Shown: positions 11,105-22,712 of the stretch, piece by piece
Layout of the letters: every line of letters begins with the position of its first letter
Position numbering within the stretch: position 1 is the first letter of the stretch
Assembly: GCF_042186555.1 (NCBI RefSeq)
Contig: NC_133332.1
Location: 234,826,015 to 234,890,014 of the forward strand
Reading direction: 5' to 3'
Origin: Aquarana catesbeiana
Taxonomy: Eukaryota > Chordata > Amphibia > Anura > Ranidae
DNA length: 64,000 bases
The notes under the pieces: model-generated
The model's input: only the letters and a program-made list of their open reading frames with translations
Told to the model about the DNA's origin: nothing
Database searches by the model: none
Made by a program: the position numbers and the translations under genes

Positions 11105-11889
11105 TTAAAGCACAACTCCACTTTTGTTGAGAAAAAAGCATTCCGCTCTGGGTGATCTATGTACATTACAAGGATTTTAACAAATGTTGCAGATTCCTAC
11201 CTTTTGTTATTCTGAAGAAATCCCTGTGTGTTTGTGTCCATGTGATAATGCGAGTCCAATGGGAGTGGTTTCATGATTATCAATCAGCTGTGCACCTGCA
11301 GGGCTCGAATGAAGAAAGCTGCTGGGCCTGCATCCCTTAAGGCCTGGTTCACAGCTATGCATTTTTTTGTGCGTTTTCAGTTTTGCAGAAACACACTACA
11401 GTCCATTTAACATGGTTTCCTATGGATGTAGTACACATCTGTGCATATTATGGAAAGGGTCAAGGATTTTTTTCTGGTTTTTGGTTCCATAGACTTCATT
11501 GTGTATTGAAAAACGCAAAATGCACCTGCAATTTGCAAACTGCAACCTGCATAGGTGTGAATCAGGCCTTAGATGTGATTACCTATTGGTAATTAAATTT
11601 TTGTTGCAGGGGATGCCTGAAACCTGATTTGTATCTTGGTGCAGACTTCTGGGAAAATCAGTGGGCCAATCACACAAGCGGGAAATGATGTTTCTGGGGG
11701 GCGTTCTGTACACATTCTGTGTACAGAACATCAACAGATAACCATATTGCATTGCATTTTCACCAATCTACAGAGCTGCAGATTGAAAAGGAAGGTCATT
11801 GTTAATAACATTTAATTACAATATGACTTGTGTCACAATTGTATAAGCAACAGTTTTTTTTTTTTCTTTATTTGCTATTTTACCTTTAA
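11105..11889 (-). mobile_element. TTAA MITE (GTAACTCCACTTT family), copy 2, inverted
   Basis: Bounded by TTAA at 11105-11108 and 11886-11889. Its left end (ACTCCACTTTTGTTGAGAAA) is the right end of copy 1 and vice versa, so the two copies form a large inverted pair only about 170 bp apart. It contains a separate MITE at about 11339-11572. Confidence 0.85.
11339..11572. mobile_element. MITE (AAGGCCTGGTTCACA TIR) nested in the TTAA MITE
   Basis: The left end AAGGCCTGGTTCACA and right end TGTGAATCAGGCCTT are inverted repeats. The sequence interrupts homology between the two GTAACTCCACTTT-family copies, which confirms it as an insertion. Confidence 0.75.
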
Positions 11890-12000
11890 GCAGAAGTCCT
11901 AATAGCAGATAGGAGGTGTAGTAATGGATCCATATTGCAGGACCGCACTGTACAAACCTGTTGGCAGGAGAATGTAAGTATTTGTGCTCAAGATGTACAA

Positions 12001-12357
12001 TAAGACTGGCCATACACCTATAGATTATCTGCAGATTTTCTATGGTCAGATGGAAAAAGTGGAACAGATTCCTCCATCTACGCTGAACTGTGTGGATGGA
12101 AGAATCTCCCACTGGCCCAGGCTTCCATATCTTGCTAGTCAGCCCCTCTGGCTCTCACAATACCTGAACATTCTGATTGGGTGCAGGCACTGTTTAGGTT
12201 GAGAGCCAGCGGGGCTGACTTGCAAGATACTGAAGCTTGGCCCAGTGGGAGATTCCTCCATCCACACAGTTTAGCATACATGGAGAAATCTGTTGCACTT
12301 TTACCATCTAACCATAGAAAATCTTCAGATAATCTATAGGTGTATGGCCAGCTTTAG
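12001..12357. mobile_element. MITE with about 31-bp TIR (CTGGCCATACACC)
   Basis: TAAGACTGGCCATACACCTA at the left is mirrored by TAGGTGTATGGCCAGCTTTA at the right, the match continuing through TAGATTATCTG. A second internal inverted pair (GGCCCAG and GGCTCTCACAA/TTGAGAGCC) makes most of it foldable. Confidence 0.8.
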
Positions 12358-12722
12358 ACTCCTTTCACACTGGGGCCGCTGTGTGCTAGCGGTAAAGCGC
12401 TGCTTGTTTTAGTGACTTTACTGCTGTTTAAGTGGCGCTTTTTGGGTGCTTTTAACCCCCGTTAGCCGCCGAAGAAAGGGTTAAAAGCGCACATGTTGCG
12501 GCACTTCGGAAGTGTGGGCCATTCATTTCAATGGGCAGGGCATTTTGAGAGCAGTGTATACAGCGCTCTTAAACCACCCCAAAGATGCTGCTTGCAGGAC
12601 TTTTCCTAACGTCCTGCCCCAGTGTGAAAAGTCACACTGAAATGAATGGGAGGCGATTTCCAGTCGCTTTACAGGCGCTATTTCTAGCACTAAAATGCCT
12701 GAAAACCGCCTTAGGGGTTCTT
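12358..12722. mobile_element. MITE, CCTTTCACAC family, copy 1 (degenerate)
   Basis: Starts GACTCCTTTCACACTGGGGC and shares with the other members the core GGTAAAGCGCTGC, GATGCTGCTTGCAGGACTTT and TTTACAGGCGCTATTTCTAG blocks. The right terminus is decayed. Other copies: 18616-18951, 27981-28339, 29887-30269. Confidence 0.7.
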
Positions 12723-14340
12723 AGGGTTCCTCTTTAAAAATGAGCTGGCGAGGCACACTAGAACTCTCCCATCCTAGGCACGAAGCATGTCTTGGCTGCA
12801 TCTAAGTTTGCTAAAGCCTTTGTGTCCTCTGAACAGGCACATTAGGGGTTAACTATAGGAAGCCTGCAGTTTAATTGGAAGAAGGAGAGAATTAAGACAC
12901 AAGGGAGTGAGGAGACGAGGGAAATCGGAAGGGAAAGTGTCAGGGACAATCTTACAGCTGTGTGTCATAAACTTAACAGCTGGATCTCTTCTCAGCTGGC
13001 TGGACTCAGAGCGTAGCTGGAGGCGAGTTGGCGGCAGTTACTGGCTTGGCTAAGATTTCTGGGTCTGTGCTTCGCTACCATCTTCGGCCCAGCTATATCA
13101 GGCTGTCTGTAAATTGATATTCTACAGGAAAACAAAGATTTTTTTTTTTTTAGAATTACCCATCACTGTGAATTGCTTAAAGCTTCACTCCGAACTAGCC
13201 AACTTTTAGCATTTAGAGTAACCTGCATGGATTCCGAAATAGTGTCACAGCATCCAGGTCTGCAACTGGGAGCACTCCAAAAGGTGGCACAGACCTTTTC
13301 ACTGCCGCTTTCAGCCAGTAAAAATGCTATAGCTGTCATTGAAGCGAGAATGAAATAGGAAATCTTTCAAAGGGGACAACATTAAGAGGAGATTGGCTTT
13401 CACTTTAGAGAGAGATTTTCTCTCGCTTCCTGTTGTGCGTCCAGCACAGGAAAATATGGGAATCTCCCCAGCTGGTACATGGACAGCAAAAAAAAAAAAA
13501 AAAAAAGTTTTAACTATTCGCTACTCTGTCCAAAACTAAAAATTACATTTTGGCTAGAGATACACACTTTACCTACCTAGCTTTGCTTCGTGCTTCAACA
13601 ACAATTTGTAAAGCAATGTTCTGCTTTTTTCATTAAACCAGAACTTCGAATTTCCTTTTGAGATATAATGGTCTCTAATGCGGTCTAGACAAGGTAAGGT
13701 TAAATCAGCCACATTAAAATTCAGTCCTGTAGTGTAGCAGATCTGTACACAATATGTAACTACAGTGCCACCTCTGGTCACAATGCAGTACTGTATGCTT
13801 GTCAGTGTAATGGAATTTACTGTTTCCCAGCTGATCTGATTGCTCCTTAATGAGCAGCTGCGCTCTCACTTGAACATAAATACCAATCTCACATTATTTC
13901 CCAATTAAACCATTACTGCTTGAGGCCTACTGGATACAGTTGGAAATGTTCAAGATGTCTGGACAAAAAGCTGACCATTTCAAAGAATGCAGCCTACCTT
14001 GTAGTGACTTACTTCGCTTCGTGCTATATGATGCCACTCGATCCTAGAGAACAAATATGGAATTTCCCCAACTGCATCCATTTACTATAGGGACCACACA
14101 ACAAGTGTACATGCAAATTCTTGCCCACCAAACACTGGCTACATCTGGAGCTGCTTTAAGTGAATTGTAATTGGATGCAGTTTTGGCATTCCTTATTTTG
14201 TGATCACGGTGCGGTCACTACGACCACATGTTGAACACACAACCAAAACTGCTAATCTGAGGGGAGCTTTTTTCTACACACGGCTAACTTCTTCTCTAGC
14301 AATGCCATTACCGTCAATCCTTCTTAGCATAAAAATACTA
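12723..14340. other. unassigned intronic sequence
   Basis: No terminal repeats or family-level coding signals recognised. Poly-T and poly-A tracts occur near 13139 and 13488. A 70-codon minus-strand frame near 13569-13781 has no recognisable motif. Confidence 0.5.
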
Positions 14341-14860
14341 AAATTATTATTATGATACAGGATTTATATAGCGCCAACAGTTCGCGTAGCACTTTACAAT
14401 CTAAAAGGGAGACAGTACAGTTACAATACAATAAAATATAAAGGGGGTTAAGAGGGCTCTGCTCATAAGAGCTTACAATCTAATAGGGTGGGGTAAGTGG
14501 TACAAAAGGTAATAAATGTGGGGGATGAGCTGATGGAAGAGTTAAAAGTTCAGTCATTAGCTGGAAGAGTGATAGGCTTGGGAGAGGCTTTGGAGAAATC
14601 CTGGAAAGGTGAGTTTTCAGGGTTTGCCTAAAGTTGGCCAGAGTAGGAGATAGCCAGACAGACTGAGGTAGAGAGTTCCAGAGGGTGGGAGAGGCTCTGG
14701 AGAAGTCCTGGAGATGAGCATGGGAGAAGACAAGAGAGCTAGAGAGCAGGAGGCCTTGGAAGGTGTGGAGAGGAAACTTTGCATGATATTTGGTTAACAA
14801 GATTGCTGATGTAGCTCGGGGCAGAGTTGTGAATGGCTTTGTATGTTATTGTTAGTATTT
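14341..14860 (-). mobile_element. L2/CR1-like LINE, 3' end fragment
   Basis: The minus-strand frame at 14480-14800 encodes a C-terminal segment with SPTLWNSLPQSV and FRQTLKTHLSR, the pattern typical of the extreme C-terminus of L2/CR1-type non-LTR reverse transcriptases. Downstream on the same strand is a 3' tail with TATATAGCGCCAACAG and TAGCACTTTACAATCTAA-like sequence, also seen on the SINE at 50710-51060 and at 22590-22712. The reverse transcriptase core is absent: a 5'-truncated copy, as expected for LINEs. Confidence 0.75.
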
Positions 14861-15253
14861 TGAATTTAATTTGCTAAAATAGTGAACTATCTGCATGCAC
14901 AGTTTACAATACGTTAGACTAGAATGCAAATTTATAGGTTTTGCGCTAATAACATTTTACACATATATGAGTAAAGAGGTACGTGGTGCTAGAAATGAAT
15001 AAATAAACAAAAATAAGTGTAATAAACACACTTAACACTTCCAGGACCATGCTAATAGTGATGTGCTAAATAGATTAGGTGCTAATAATCTACAATATAG
15101 TAGAAAAATAATAAACATTCATGATAATAACACACACAAATAAACGATGACTACTTCCAAAACCATGCTAAAACTGATGTGCTAAATAATCAAGTGCAAC
15201 AATCTTCAACATAATACATTACTAAAACTATTACAATATATATTACCAAACGT

Positions 15254-16335
15254 TAGGGCTGCGGAAATTAACAATTAATTCCTTGATTAATCGTTCATTT
15301 TTTTGATCAATCAAAATTTTTTTGATCAATCAAAATTTTTTTGATCAATCAAAATTTTTTTGATCGGTAGGCTGCCTGCCCTGGGGCCGTTTTGGGCCAA
15401 GCTATGGCTGCAGCGCAGCGCTCTGCTCCCTCCTCCACTATATGTCATACACAGTCTGCAGGCATCTCCCGCTGTGTGTCTTCGAGCTTTGACCACGCTG
15501 TGATCAAAGTCCCGCCCTCCTCCTAGATCAGCTCGTGTGATAGACGCAGTGTTCTGTCTATGACACGAGCTGATCTAGGAGGAGGGCGGGACTTTTCTCA
15601 CAGCGCGGCCAATGTTTTCACACTCAGCTCCGAGACACACAGCGGGAGATGCCCGCAGACTGTAATCCAGGCACAGACTACAGTGAGGCTGCGATTATGG
15701 ACATGGTGAGACTGCATTATGGGCATGGTGAGACTGCATTATGAGCATGGCGAGGCTGCCATTATAGGCACAGTGAGACAGCATTATGGGCACGGTGAGG
15801 CTGTGATTATGGGCACGGTGAGGCTGCGATTATGGGAAAGGTGAGGCTGCGATTATGGGAACGGTGAGGCTGCGATTATGGGAACGGTGAGGCTGCGATT
15901 ATGAGAACGGTGAGGCTGCGATTATGGGAACGGTGAGGCTGCGATTATGGGCATGGTAAGTCTGAGATTATGGGCATGGTGAGTCTGCGTTATGGGCACG
16001 GTGAGGCTGCAATTATGGGCACGGTGAGACAGCATTATGGGCACGGTGAGACAGCCATTATGGGCACGGTGAGGTTGCGATTATGGGCACGGTAAGTCTG
16101 AGATTATGGGCACGGTGAGGCTGCGATTATGGGCACGGTGAGGCTGAGTTTATGACATGTGATGTCCTAGCCATGTCCTGCTATGTCGGCTTCGGCCGTT
16201 GCCATAACAATGGTGCTAAATCAGCTAAAAGTAGTTGGATCTGTATGTGCGTTATAATTAATCGAAATTAGTCAATTAATCAATTAAAAAAAATCGATTA
16301 ATCGAACACAAAAATTTTAATCAGTAACAGCCCTA
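15254..16335. mobile_element. hAT-type non-autonomous element inside foldback
   Basis: Termini TAGGGCTG...CAGCCCTA, with subterminal AATTAATC/GATTAATCGA motifs typical of a widespread vertebrate hAT group. TSDs CCAAACGT (15246-15253) and CTAAACGT (16336-16343) match at 7 of 8 bases. The other arm of the host foldback lacks the insert, showing the empty site. The interior contains a four-fold TTTTTTTGATCAATCAAAA repeat (15298-15365), an inverted repeat (15500-15600) and a minisatellite. Confidence 0.88.
15690..16145. repeat. minisatellite, about 23-bp unit
   Basis: About 19 tandem copies of a unit close to GGTGAGGCTGCGATTATGGG plus 2-3 bases, with variants (CACGGT, AACGGT, CATGGT). Located inside the hAT element. 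Confidence 0.95.
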
Positions 16336-17411
16336 CTAAACGTTCATAATAACAGGCATTTCTAATAAAGTGCAAATAAAGCAATAAAGTGCAAAAAGTG
16401 TTTTAAAAGTGCTGGTAGTGTAATCAAAGTCCAAAAAAGAGACAGATCTCCAAGTGACAGTTCATACAAAAAGACCAAAGTGCATGTGCAGTATGATCGA
16501 ACAAAATCCACCTTATCCAATAGATATCACCATCCGTGGTGCTCCACTCATTTCCCCCAGCCTCTCACCTGACTTCAAAGGTCGATCACCCTTTGATGAA
16601 GTCACGTGTTCAGTGACGCAACTCGTCAGGGAGGAGCCAGGTGTCGTCACTTCCGGTCGCGGCTGCGACCGGAAGTATCCTACTTAGCTGTACTTTTAAG
16701 ATTATAAGTTACTACTTTTCGATTTAATAAATTGATTGATTATACTACACTATGGAGCCCTCCCCTCTTTATTGCATGACCCTACAACATCGGATGAGCT
16801 TGAAGTCCATCTTGGTATCGTATTGCTGTGATCATCTGTGGAGATCGATCAATCGCTGAGGGTCCTAGATATGTTCATACCGAGGCCTGACTTGACCTGA
16901 AGGGGTCTTGATATGAGGTGAGAGGCTGGGGGAAATGAGTGGCGCACCACGGATGGTGATACCTATTGGATGAAGTGGATTTTGTTTGATCATACTGCAC
17001 ATGCACTTTGGTCTTTTTATATGAACTGTCACTTGGAGAGCTGTCTTTTTTGGACTTTGATTACATTACCAGCACTTTTAGAACACTTTTGCACTTTATT
17101 GCTTTATTTGCACCTTATTAGAAATACCGGTTATTATGAAGGTTTAGTATTATATATCATGTTGAAGATCTGTTGCACTTGATTATTTAGCACATCAGTT
17201 TTAGCACGGTTTTGGAAGTAGTAATCATTTATTTGCGTTTATTATTATCATGAATGTTTATTATTGAATCTACTATATTGTAGATTATTAGCACCTGATC
17301 TATTTAGCACATCACTATTAGCACGGTCCTGGAAGTGTTAAGTGTTTATCACACTTATTTTTGTTTACTTATTTATTATTTCTAGTTAGCGCCATGTACC
17401 TCTTTACTCAT

Positions 17412-18612
17412 TTATTTTTTTCTGTGTGGGAACACTTTTATATGTTGGCAGCTTCTCCTATCCTTATTTTGTTTATTTGAGTGAGTCTAGGTTTTGCGCA
17501 TTAGTATTTTTCCTTTCATTTTCCACATATACCTGCTCTCCTACATAAAGATTGCTGTAGGTTATTCATATTTTAAATATACGCTTTTTTTTTTTTTTTA
17601 ACGGACTGACTTTATGCTCTTACAGGGGTACAACCAACAGGAACTGGGCTGAGTGCAGAGAATTTTCTTCCCATTAAATCTAAGTAAAATATTCGGGGGC
17701 CTCCTAAAACTTTATAACTCGATAAATAGTTCTGATTTACTGCACAATCCCAGTGAATGTTTTACAGTAATGCGCATGGCCCAGAAACGTTTTGATCCTT
17801 TTTTTCCAATGACACTGATCAAATTAATTCTCATTGGTGGCTGTGGGCTATTACACTGTACATATCACCATTGCTCTTTGCGCTGCCTTGCTGACTAACC
17901 CAACTGGTGGCTAGGCAGTTCGATTTCAATGACCTTTGGCAATGTGCACAAAAGTTGTTGCTAAAACTGTAGCCTGAGGGCACTAAAATCTCTGTACAAA
18001 TGAAAGGGGCGAGGAGAAGATGGTCGCTTAAGGATGGAAATGAGGAGGCCTCAATAAAAGTGACCACAGTTGTGTAAGATGGATTGAGGAACTGGAGGAG
18101 AGGGTGGCGGCTGCTTGAATAGGCCTGGAATTTATAACCTTTATTCATGGCCAATACGTTCAAAGGGCCAAGAAACAATGCCAGGCCGGGGGAGGAGGTT
18201 CAGTGCTTACCAAGCTGTCATTGCCTAATTATCTCCTTAGGAATGTGCCAGAAAAAAAAAAAAAAAAGATGGACTCCCTCACGCTAAGGTTTCCTTTCAC
18301 TTTGTGATGAAATGGTGAACCCGGAAACAGCAGATATTCAAAGGTGTATTTACGAAGAATAAGCGCTAAGTGTAAAATATAGTATCCCACGCCAAATAAT
18401 CATCAATCGCCTGAAGTAACTGACTAATCAAGAGTCATGGTGGCATTTGATTGGCTGCTTTGAGTTACTGAGCAGCCTTAGTTGTTAAATAAGAGTTTTA
18501 GATAGTGAAGTTACTTCAAGGTTTTAACATTTAATCATTTGTTTCTGAAAAAGATGATTGGTTCAGTAACAAAATGTCTTCGCCAAGATTAGAATTTTTT
18601 TACCCTCGTCAC
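17412..18612. other. unassigned intronic sequence
   Basis: No element borders or exon-like coding block recognised. Poly-T near 17586 and poly-A near 18252. Confidence 0.5.
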
Positions 18613-18615
18613 TTA

Positions 18616-18951
18616 GAGCCCTTTCACACTGCGGCGTTAGTGGTAAAGCGCTGCTATTACCATCATTTAAGCTGTGCTTTTCGCCCGCTAGCGGGGTGCT
18701 TTTGACCCCCGCTAACGTCCGAAAAAGATTAAATGCGTCCGCAAAGCGACACGAAGCGGCGTTGCCCATTAATTTCAATGGGCAGGGGCGCTCTAGGAGC
18801 CTCAAAGATGCTGCTTGCAGGACTTTTTTTGAAGTCCTGCCAGTGCACCGCACCCTCGGGCTTTCACATAGGAGTGACAGGAGAGGCGCTTTACAGGTGC
18901 TATTTTTAGCGATATAGGGCCTGTAAAGGGCCCTATAGTGTGAAAGGGGTC
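18616..18951. mobile_element. MITE, CCTTTCACAC family, copy 2, TTA TSD
   Basis: Starts GAGCCCTTTCACACTG, ends TAGTGTGAAAGGGGTC; TTA on both sides (18613-18615 and 18952-18954). TIR plus a 3-bp TTA duplication suggests the PIF/Harbinger group (inference). Confidence 0.8.
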
Positions 18952-18956
18952 TTAGA

Positions 18957-19385
18957 GGGAGATTTACTAAAATTGGTGTGCTCAGAATCTGGTGCAGCTG
19001 TGCATGGTAGCCAGTCAGCTTCTAACTTCAGCTTGTTCAATTAAGCTTTGGCAATAAGCCCTCATTAATGCAGGCAATGGCACTGTTTCAATCGGTGCGA
19101 CGACAACTTTGCGGCGCTGCACCGATTTGCAAAAGTAGTCCCTGCACTACTTTTGCCGATTTCGGGTGTGACTTTAATAGACATCTGTTCATGAGCTGCA
19201 GATGTCTTTCAAGTCACACCCAAAGTCGCATGGACATGCGGCTTTAAAATCGTGCGGCTTCACATGAAGAAGTCACACGATTTCAAAGCTGTGTTCAATG
19301 TAAACAAGGGCTAAAATATGAAAGCTGATTAGTTTCTATGCAGAGCTGCAACTGATTTTGCACTCCAGTTTTAGTAAATAACCCC
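18957..19385. mobile_element. hairpin MITE (TTTACTAAAACTGG family) with nested insertion
   Basis: The left half GGAGATTTACTAAAATTGG... and right half ...CTCCAGTTTTAGTAAATAAC pair as in the empty copy at 5454-5632. Positions 19058-19311 are foreign to the family and constitute an inserted element. Confidence 0.8.
19058..19311. mobile_element. MITE nested in hairpin MITE, TAA TSD
   Basis: Flanked by TAA at 19055-19057 and 19312-19314. Removing the insert and one TAA restores GCAATAAAATATG, the complement of the family sequence seen at 5530 (TTTTATTGTCAAAGC). Ends are GCCCTCATT and AAACAAGGGC. A related fragment (CACAGATGTCTAT, AAGTAGT blocks) is at 40610-40800. Confidence 0.8.
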
Positions 19386-19559
19386 TTTAAAGTCAACCTG
19401 TCATACAAAGTAACTGTAGACATCATCAATATGGCCAAAGAAAGGCAAGCTGCAAGTACTAACAAATGGCAACCACCCCTACCTATAACTCTTTGCAGCA
19501 AGGAGCACATGGAAGGGCGACATGTCAAACAACACACAAAAATTCCCAGCTCACTTACC

Positions 19560-20095
19560 AGCCAGCCTGCAACAAACCAAATTGACCCTGTCTAATAGTT
19601 CACGTTAAAAATAGGGGGTTTCGTTTGCACACATTTGTAAATATATGCGTAAGCTGCAGGGCCAGGTCACGGCACCCCAGTGTACTGCAGTCCTAACTTT
19701 ATCATTTTGAGAGTCTCCTGAGTTGGAGCACATGTATAATTATAGATAGATTTAGGCCAGGTATGCCTGGAGGGGGCCCACCCCTCTTTAAAGGTATAGG
19801 GACGCACTGGACACCCAGCAATAGTACAATGGCAGCAAAGATATCCAGTGCATCCTCTCACCAATTCACCAACAGTACATACATACATACCTGCCTTTAA
19901 TCTATCCATTATTATGCAAGTGCTCCAACTCGGGAGACTTTCAAAATGATAGAGTTAGGACTGCAGTACACTGGGGTGCTGTGACATGCCTGCTGCGGCT
20001 TGTGCATATATTTGCAAATGTGTACAAACGAAACCCCTCGTTTTTAACATGAACTGATAGACAGGACCATTCGTTAGTTGCAGGCTGCAAAGTAC
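19560..20095. mobile_element. foldback element
   Basis: Arms at about 19560-19731 and 19920-20095 are inverted repeats: CACCCCAGTGTACTGCAGTC with GACTGCAGTACACTGGGGTG, and GAGTCTCCTGAGTTGGAGCAC with its mirror. The loop is about 190 bp. Non-coding. Confidence 0.8.
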
Positions 20096-21890
20096 TGTTT
20101 TGCAGCCTGAAAAGTGTTTTCAATGAGCCTGATCCTGTGTGCTCCGCTTCACCAACCCTAAAAAATCCACTGATCAAGGATCAGTGTCCAGTAAAGGCTC
20201 TGACACTGCATTTTTGAATACTGGGAATGGGGTTTTGGTCCGGTTGGGGCAGAGCTAAGATTTAAGTCAGAAAAACAAGGAGGCCTCTCTGGACACGGTT
20301 ACTGATCCATGGGCTCTCCCGGGTGCAGCAAGAAAGATTTGGTGTTTATTTTTCAGCCATATGGCTAGTTAGTGTCATCCCTGGTCTAACTACAGCACAC
20401 TCATTGGCCACCAAGGTAGTCTCATTAGATAGTGGGGTTGTGGTTGTTGAGTTTATGAAGTCAAGGAAAGTCAGGTCCCCATAACAAAAGTGATGCTAAA
20501 TTTGAGAGGGGTATGGCGTAGGCTTTTCTGGCTCACAAAGCATCATGTGGCATCTGCTTCTAGTCAAGATCTGGATCCGATTTACAAAAGCGTGACGTGA
20601 GGTAGGATAAAGTGCAAGTGTTCACTTAATCATCTCATTTTAAAATTTTCCTATATAATCGGATACTTTTTCATGCACACAGGTTCTCTTTAGTAAGTCA
20701 GGCCCTCAAAGTGATTCTTTGTTTAAACTTCACTCTCTTGCAGAGATCTGTTTGACACTTCTGGGTGTGTCAGATAATGTGACCCATGCTAGGCATTGTG
20801 GTTTCACTAATCGGCCTCTAGGTGACTACAGGGCACAGTAATGAACAGCCGAGAGGTAAGTATAAAGCTTCCCATTTCACAAGAGGCTTTTCCTTTGAGT
20901 TTTGTTGAGAGGTGACAGAATTGCTTTAATACATGTTTCAGGTTCACTCTAACGCCATGTTCTGAAATGATCAGCTTATCGGTTGCAAAAGCACATCCTA
21001 GGAAACCTAGTGAGTGCTTACAACAATCAGAAACTTGGTATAAGACTTTTACCTGGACTTAGTGCAAAAAGTTGCATTGCTTGCTTTTATCTAGTTATGT
21101 ATACAGCCCTTCATTCTTGTGTTGCAGTTTTTCTGAATCTGTGGCCCTGTCCTTCCTTTGTCTGTTCTCCTTGCAATGCTGCAGGAGGGCCCCCTATCTG
21201 ATGCCTGGATACCTGAGCTTGTAACTCCCCCATGTTCATACAGTGCGGGGACATTATTAGCACACCTGGGCTGGCCGGGCATATACAATAACGCTGCCCT
21301 GGAGCCATTGGGATTAAATAGCACTGCAATGAGCTGAGAAGCCTTTGAGCTGAGATTTTAGCGAAATGGATCGCTGTTGATGGGGCACAGGAGGGGAGAG
21401 GTGTGTAAAGTAAGATTTTCTGCGACTTCAACAAGAGAGGTTTTTTTTCTCCATGGTCTATGGGGAATGAACAGGGAAGGTTTATTCATTAACTAATTGG
21501 AAGGTAATTAAGCCTTCAAAGGAAATGCACCAGTCTCTTTAACAGCCCTGTGAACAAGCCCCCACCTCAGGGATAGAAAGAGACCAAATATTCACCCATG
21601 AAGTGGCAAAAGAAATACAATGCCTTTGTCTTGTGTCTGTCCTCTTACTATAAATTGGGACTGGGACATAGAACTGAAAGGACTGTCAACAAAACAGGAT
21701 GAAGGCTTTTAAAGAATGAAAGGCTCCCATACACAGCTGAACTGTGATACTATCTAAAAGATTCCAACACCCGACTATTACTGAGGTCCTTTCTGTGCAA
21801 GCAATTCAGGACACAGTTGCTTGCCATTCCAGGCAACAAGTGAAAGCAATCAGTGAACGCCTACAGCTATCCCACAAAAAGTGCAACTGT
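20096..21890. other. unassigned intronic sequence
   Basis: No terminal repeats or coding evidence recognised in this 1.8-kb stretch. Confidence 0.5.
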
Positions 21891-21894
21891 TCCT

Positions 21895-22198
21895 AAGGCA
21901 GGCCATGAATGATGCGATAGTTGCAGGAAAGAAAAACGCTCAATTGCCCAATCAACACAATCAGTGTTAATGAGGGAATCCCCCCCCACAGAGCTATTGT
22001 GTTCTCCTGGCAGGGGGGCGCAGGGACTCATCTGTGTCAGGAGAACACAGTGAATATTGCTAGTCGCTATAGCCGCTGGCAATAATCACATGTAAAAATC
22101 TGACATGCTGGTTGTACCCAAGTCGATCCTTTGACGACAATCAGCCTGCCCATAGATGGTTTGAATCCCAGCCGGTCCCTGGCCCTATGGCCAGCTTA
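21895..22198. mobile_element. MITE, CCATAGATGG family
   Basis: The left end AAGGCAGGCCATGAATG and right end CCCTATGGCCAGCTTAAA form an imperfect TIR. The right part (TGGTTGTACCCAAGTCGATC, CATAGATGGTTTGAATC) matches 7437-7520 and resembles 26450-26690. Confidence 0.6.
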
Positions 22199-22589
22199 AA
22201 TCAAAAAGTTCACTTAATGTACTTTGGTCAGAGTTCTGTGTAATCCACCACAAACAAAAATACAGATAGCACCTCACAGGGTCGCTGGAAGTTTACTTTC
22301 GGAAGCATGTACCCTGAAACTTCCTATCCGATACAAAAGCAATCACATTCAAATTTCCAAAGAAGGGATCAATGTGATTGGTGGTTCCAAGGAACTACTG
22401 GAATTTCTGTAATTGAGAGACAAGAAGTGTGCATTAGATGTGCCTGTGAATATGTTTTATACATCACAAGCAGGGGTTCTCAGATCACCAGATTACAGAA
22501 AATAGGAAGTGGATTGTGTGCATTATGGCAACGCTTGCATGAAAATCTCAACATCTCTGCAAGTAGACTGTGCTCCCCATTTGCATCTC

Positions 22590-22712
22590 ATGCTATAATA
22601 TAAGGAGCAGGGCCCTCTGATTCCTCCTGTATTGAATTGTATTGTACTTGTACTGTCCTCCCTAATGTTGTAAAGTGCTGCGTAAACTGTTGGCGCTATA
22701 GAAATCCTGTAT
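22590..22712 (+). repeat. LINE/SINE 3'-tail fragment
   Basis: Contains GTAAAGTGCTGCGTAAACTG followed by TTGGCGCTATAGAAATCCTG and a short ATAATAATA tract, the same tail module as the LINE end at 14341-14480 (opposite strand) and the SINE at 50710-51060. Confidence 0.7.

Larger units (their letters stand above)
14967..17411. mobile_element. foldback (palindromic) element, split by a hAT element
   Basis: The left arm, 14967-15253 plus 16336-16650, is the inverted repeat of the right arm, about 16860-17411. Paired landmarks are GTAAAGAGGTACGTGGTGCT with its mirror at 17390-17411, and CACCATCCGTGGTGCTCCAC with its mirror near 16935-16960. The left arm is interrupted by the hAT element at 15254-16335. 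No coding capacity. Confidence 0.8.

Noticed and set aside
13569..13781. Minus-strand 70-codon frame considered as a host exon
   Set aside because: No family motif and no splice-site support.
14967..17411. CRISPR-like or satellite array at 15690-16145
   Set aside because: Units are contiguous without unique spacers, and lie inside a hAT element in vertebrate-type DNA.
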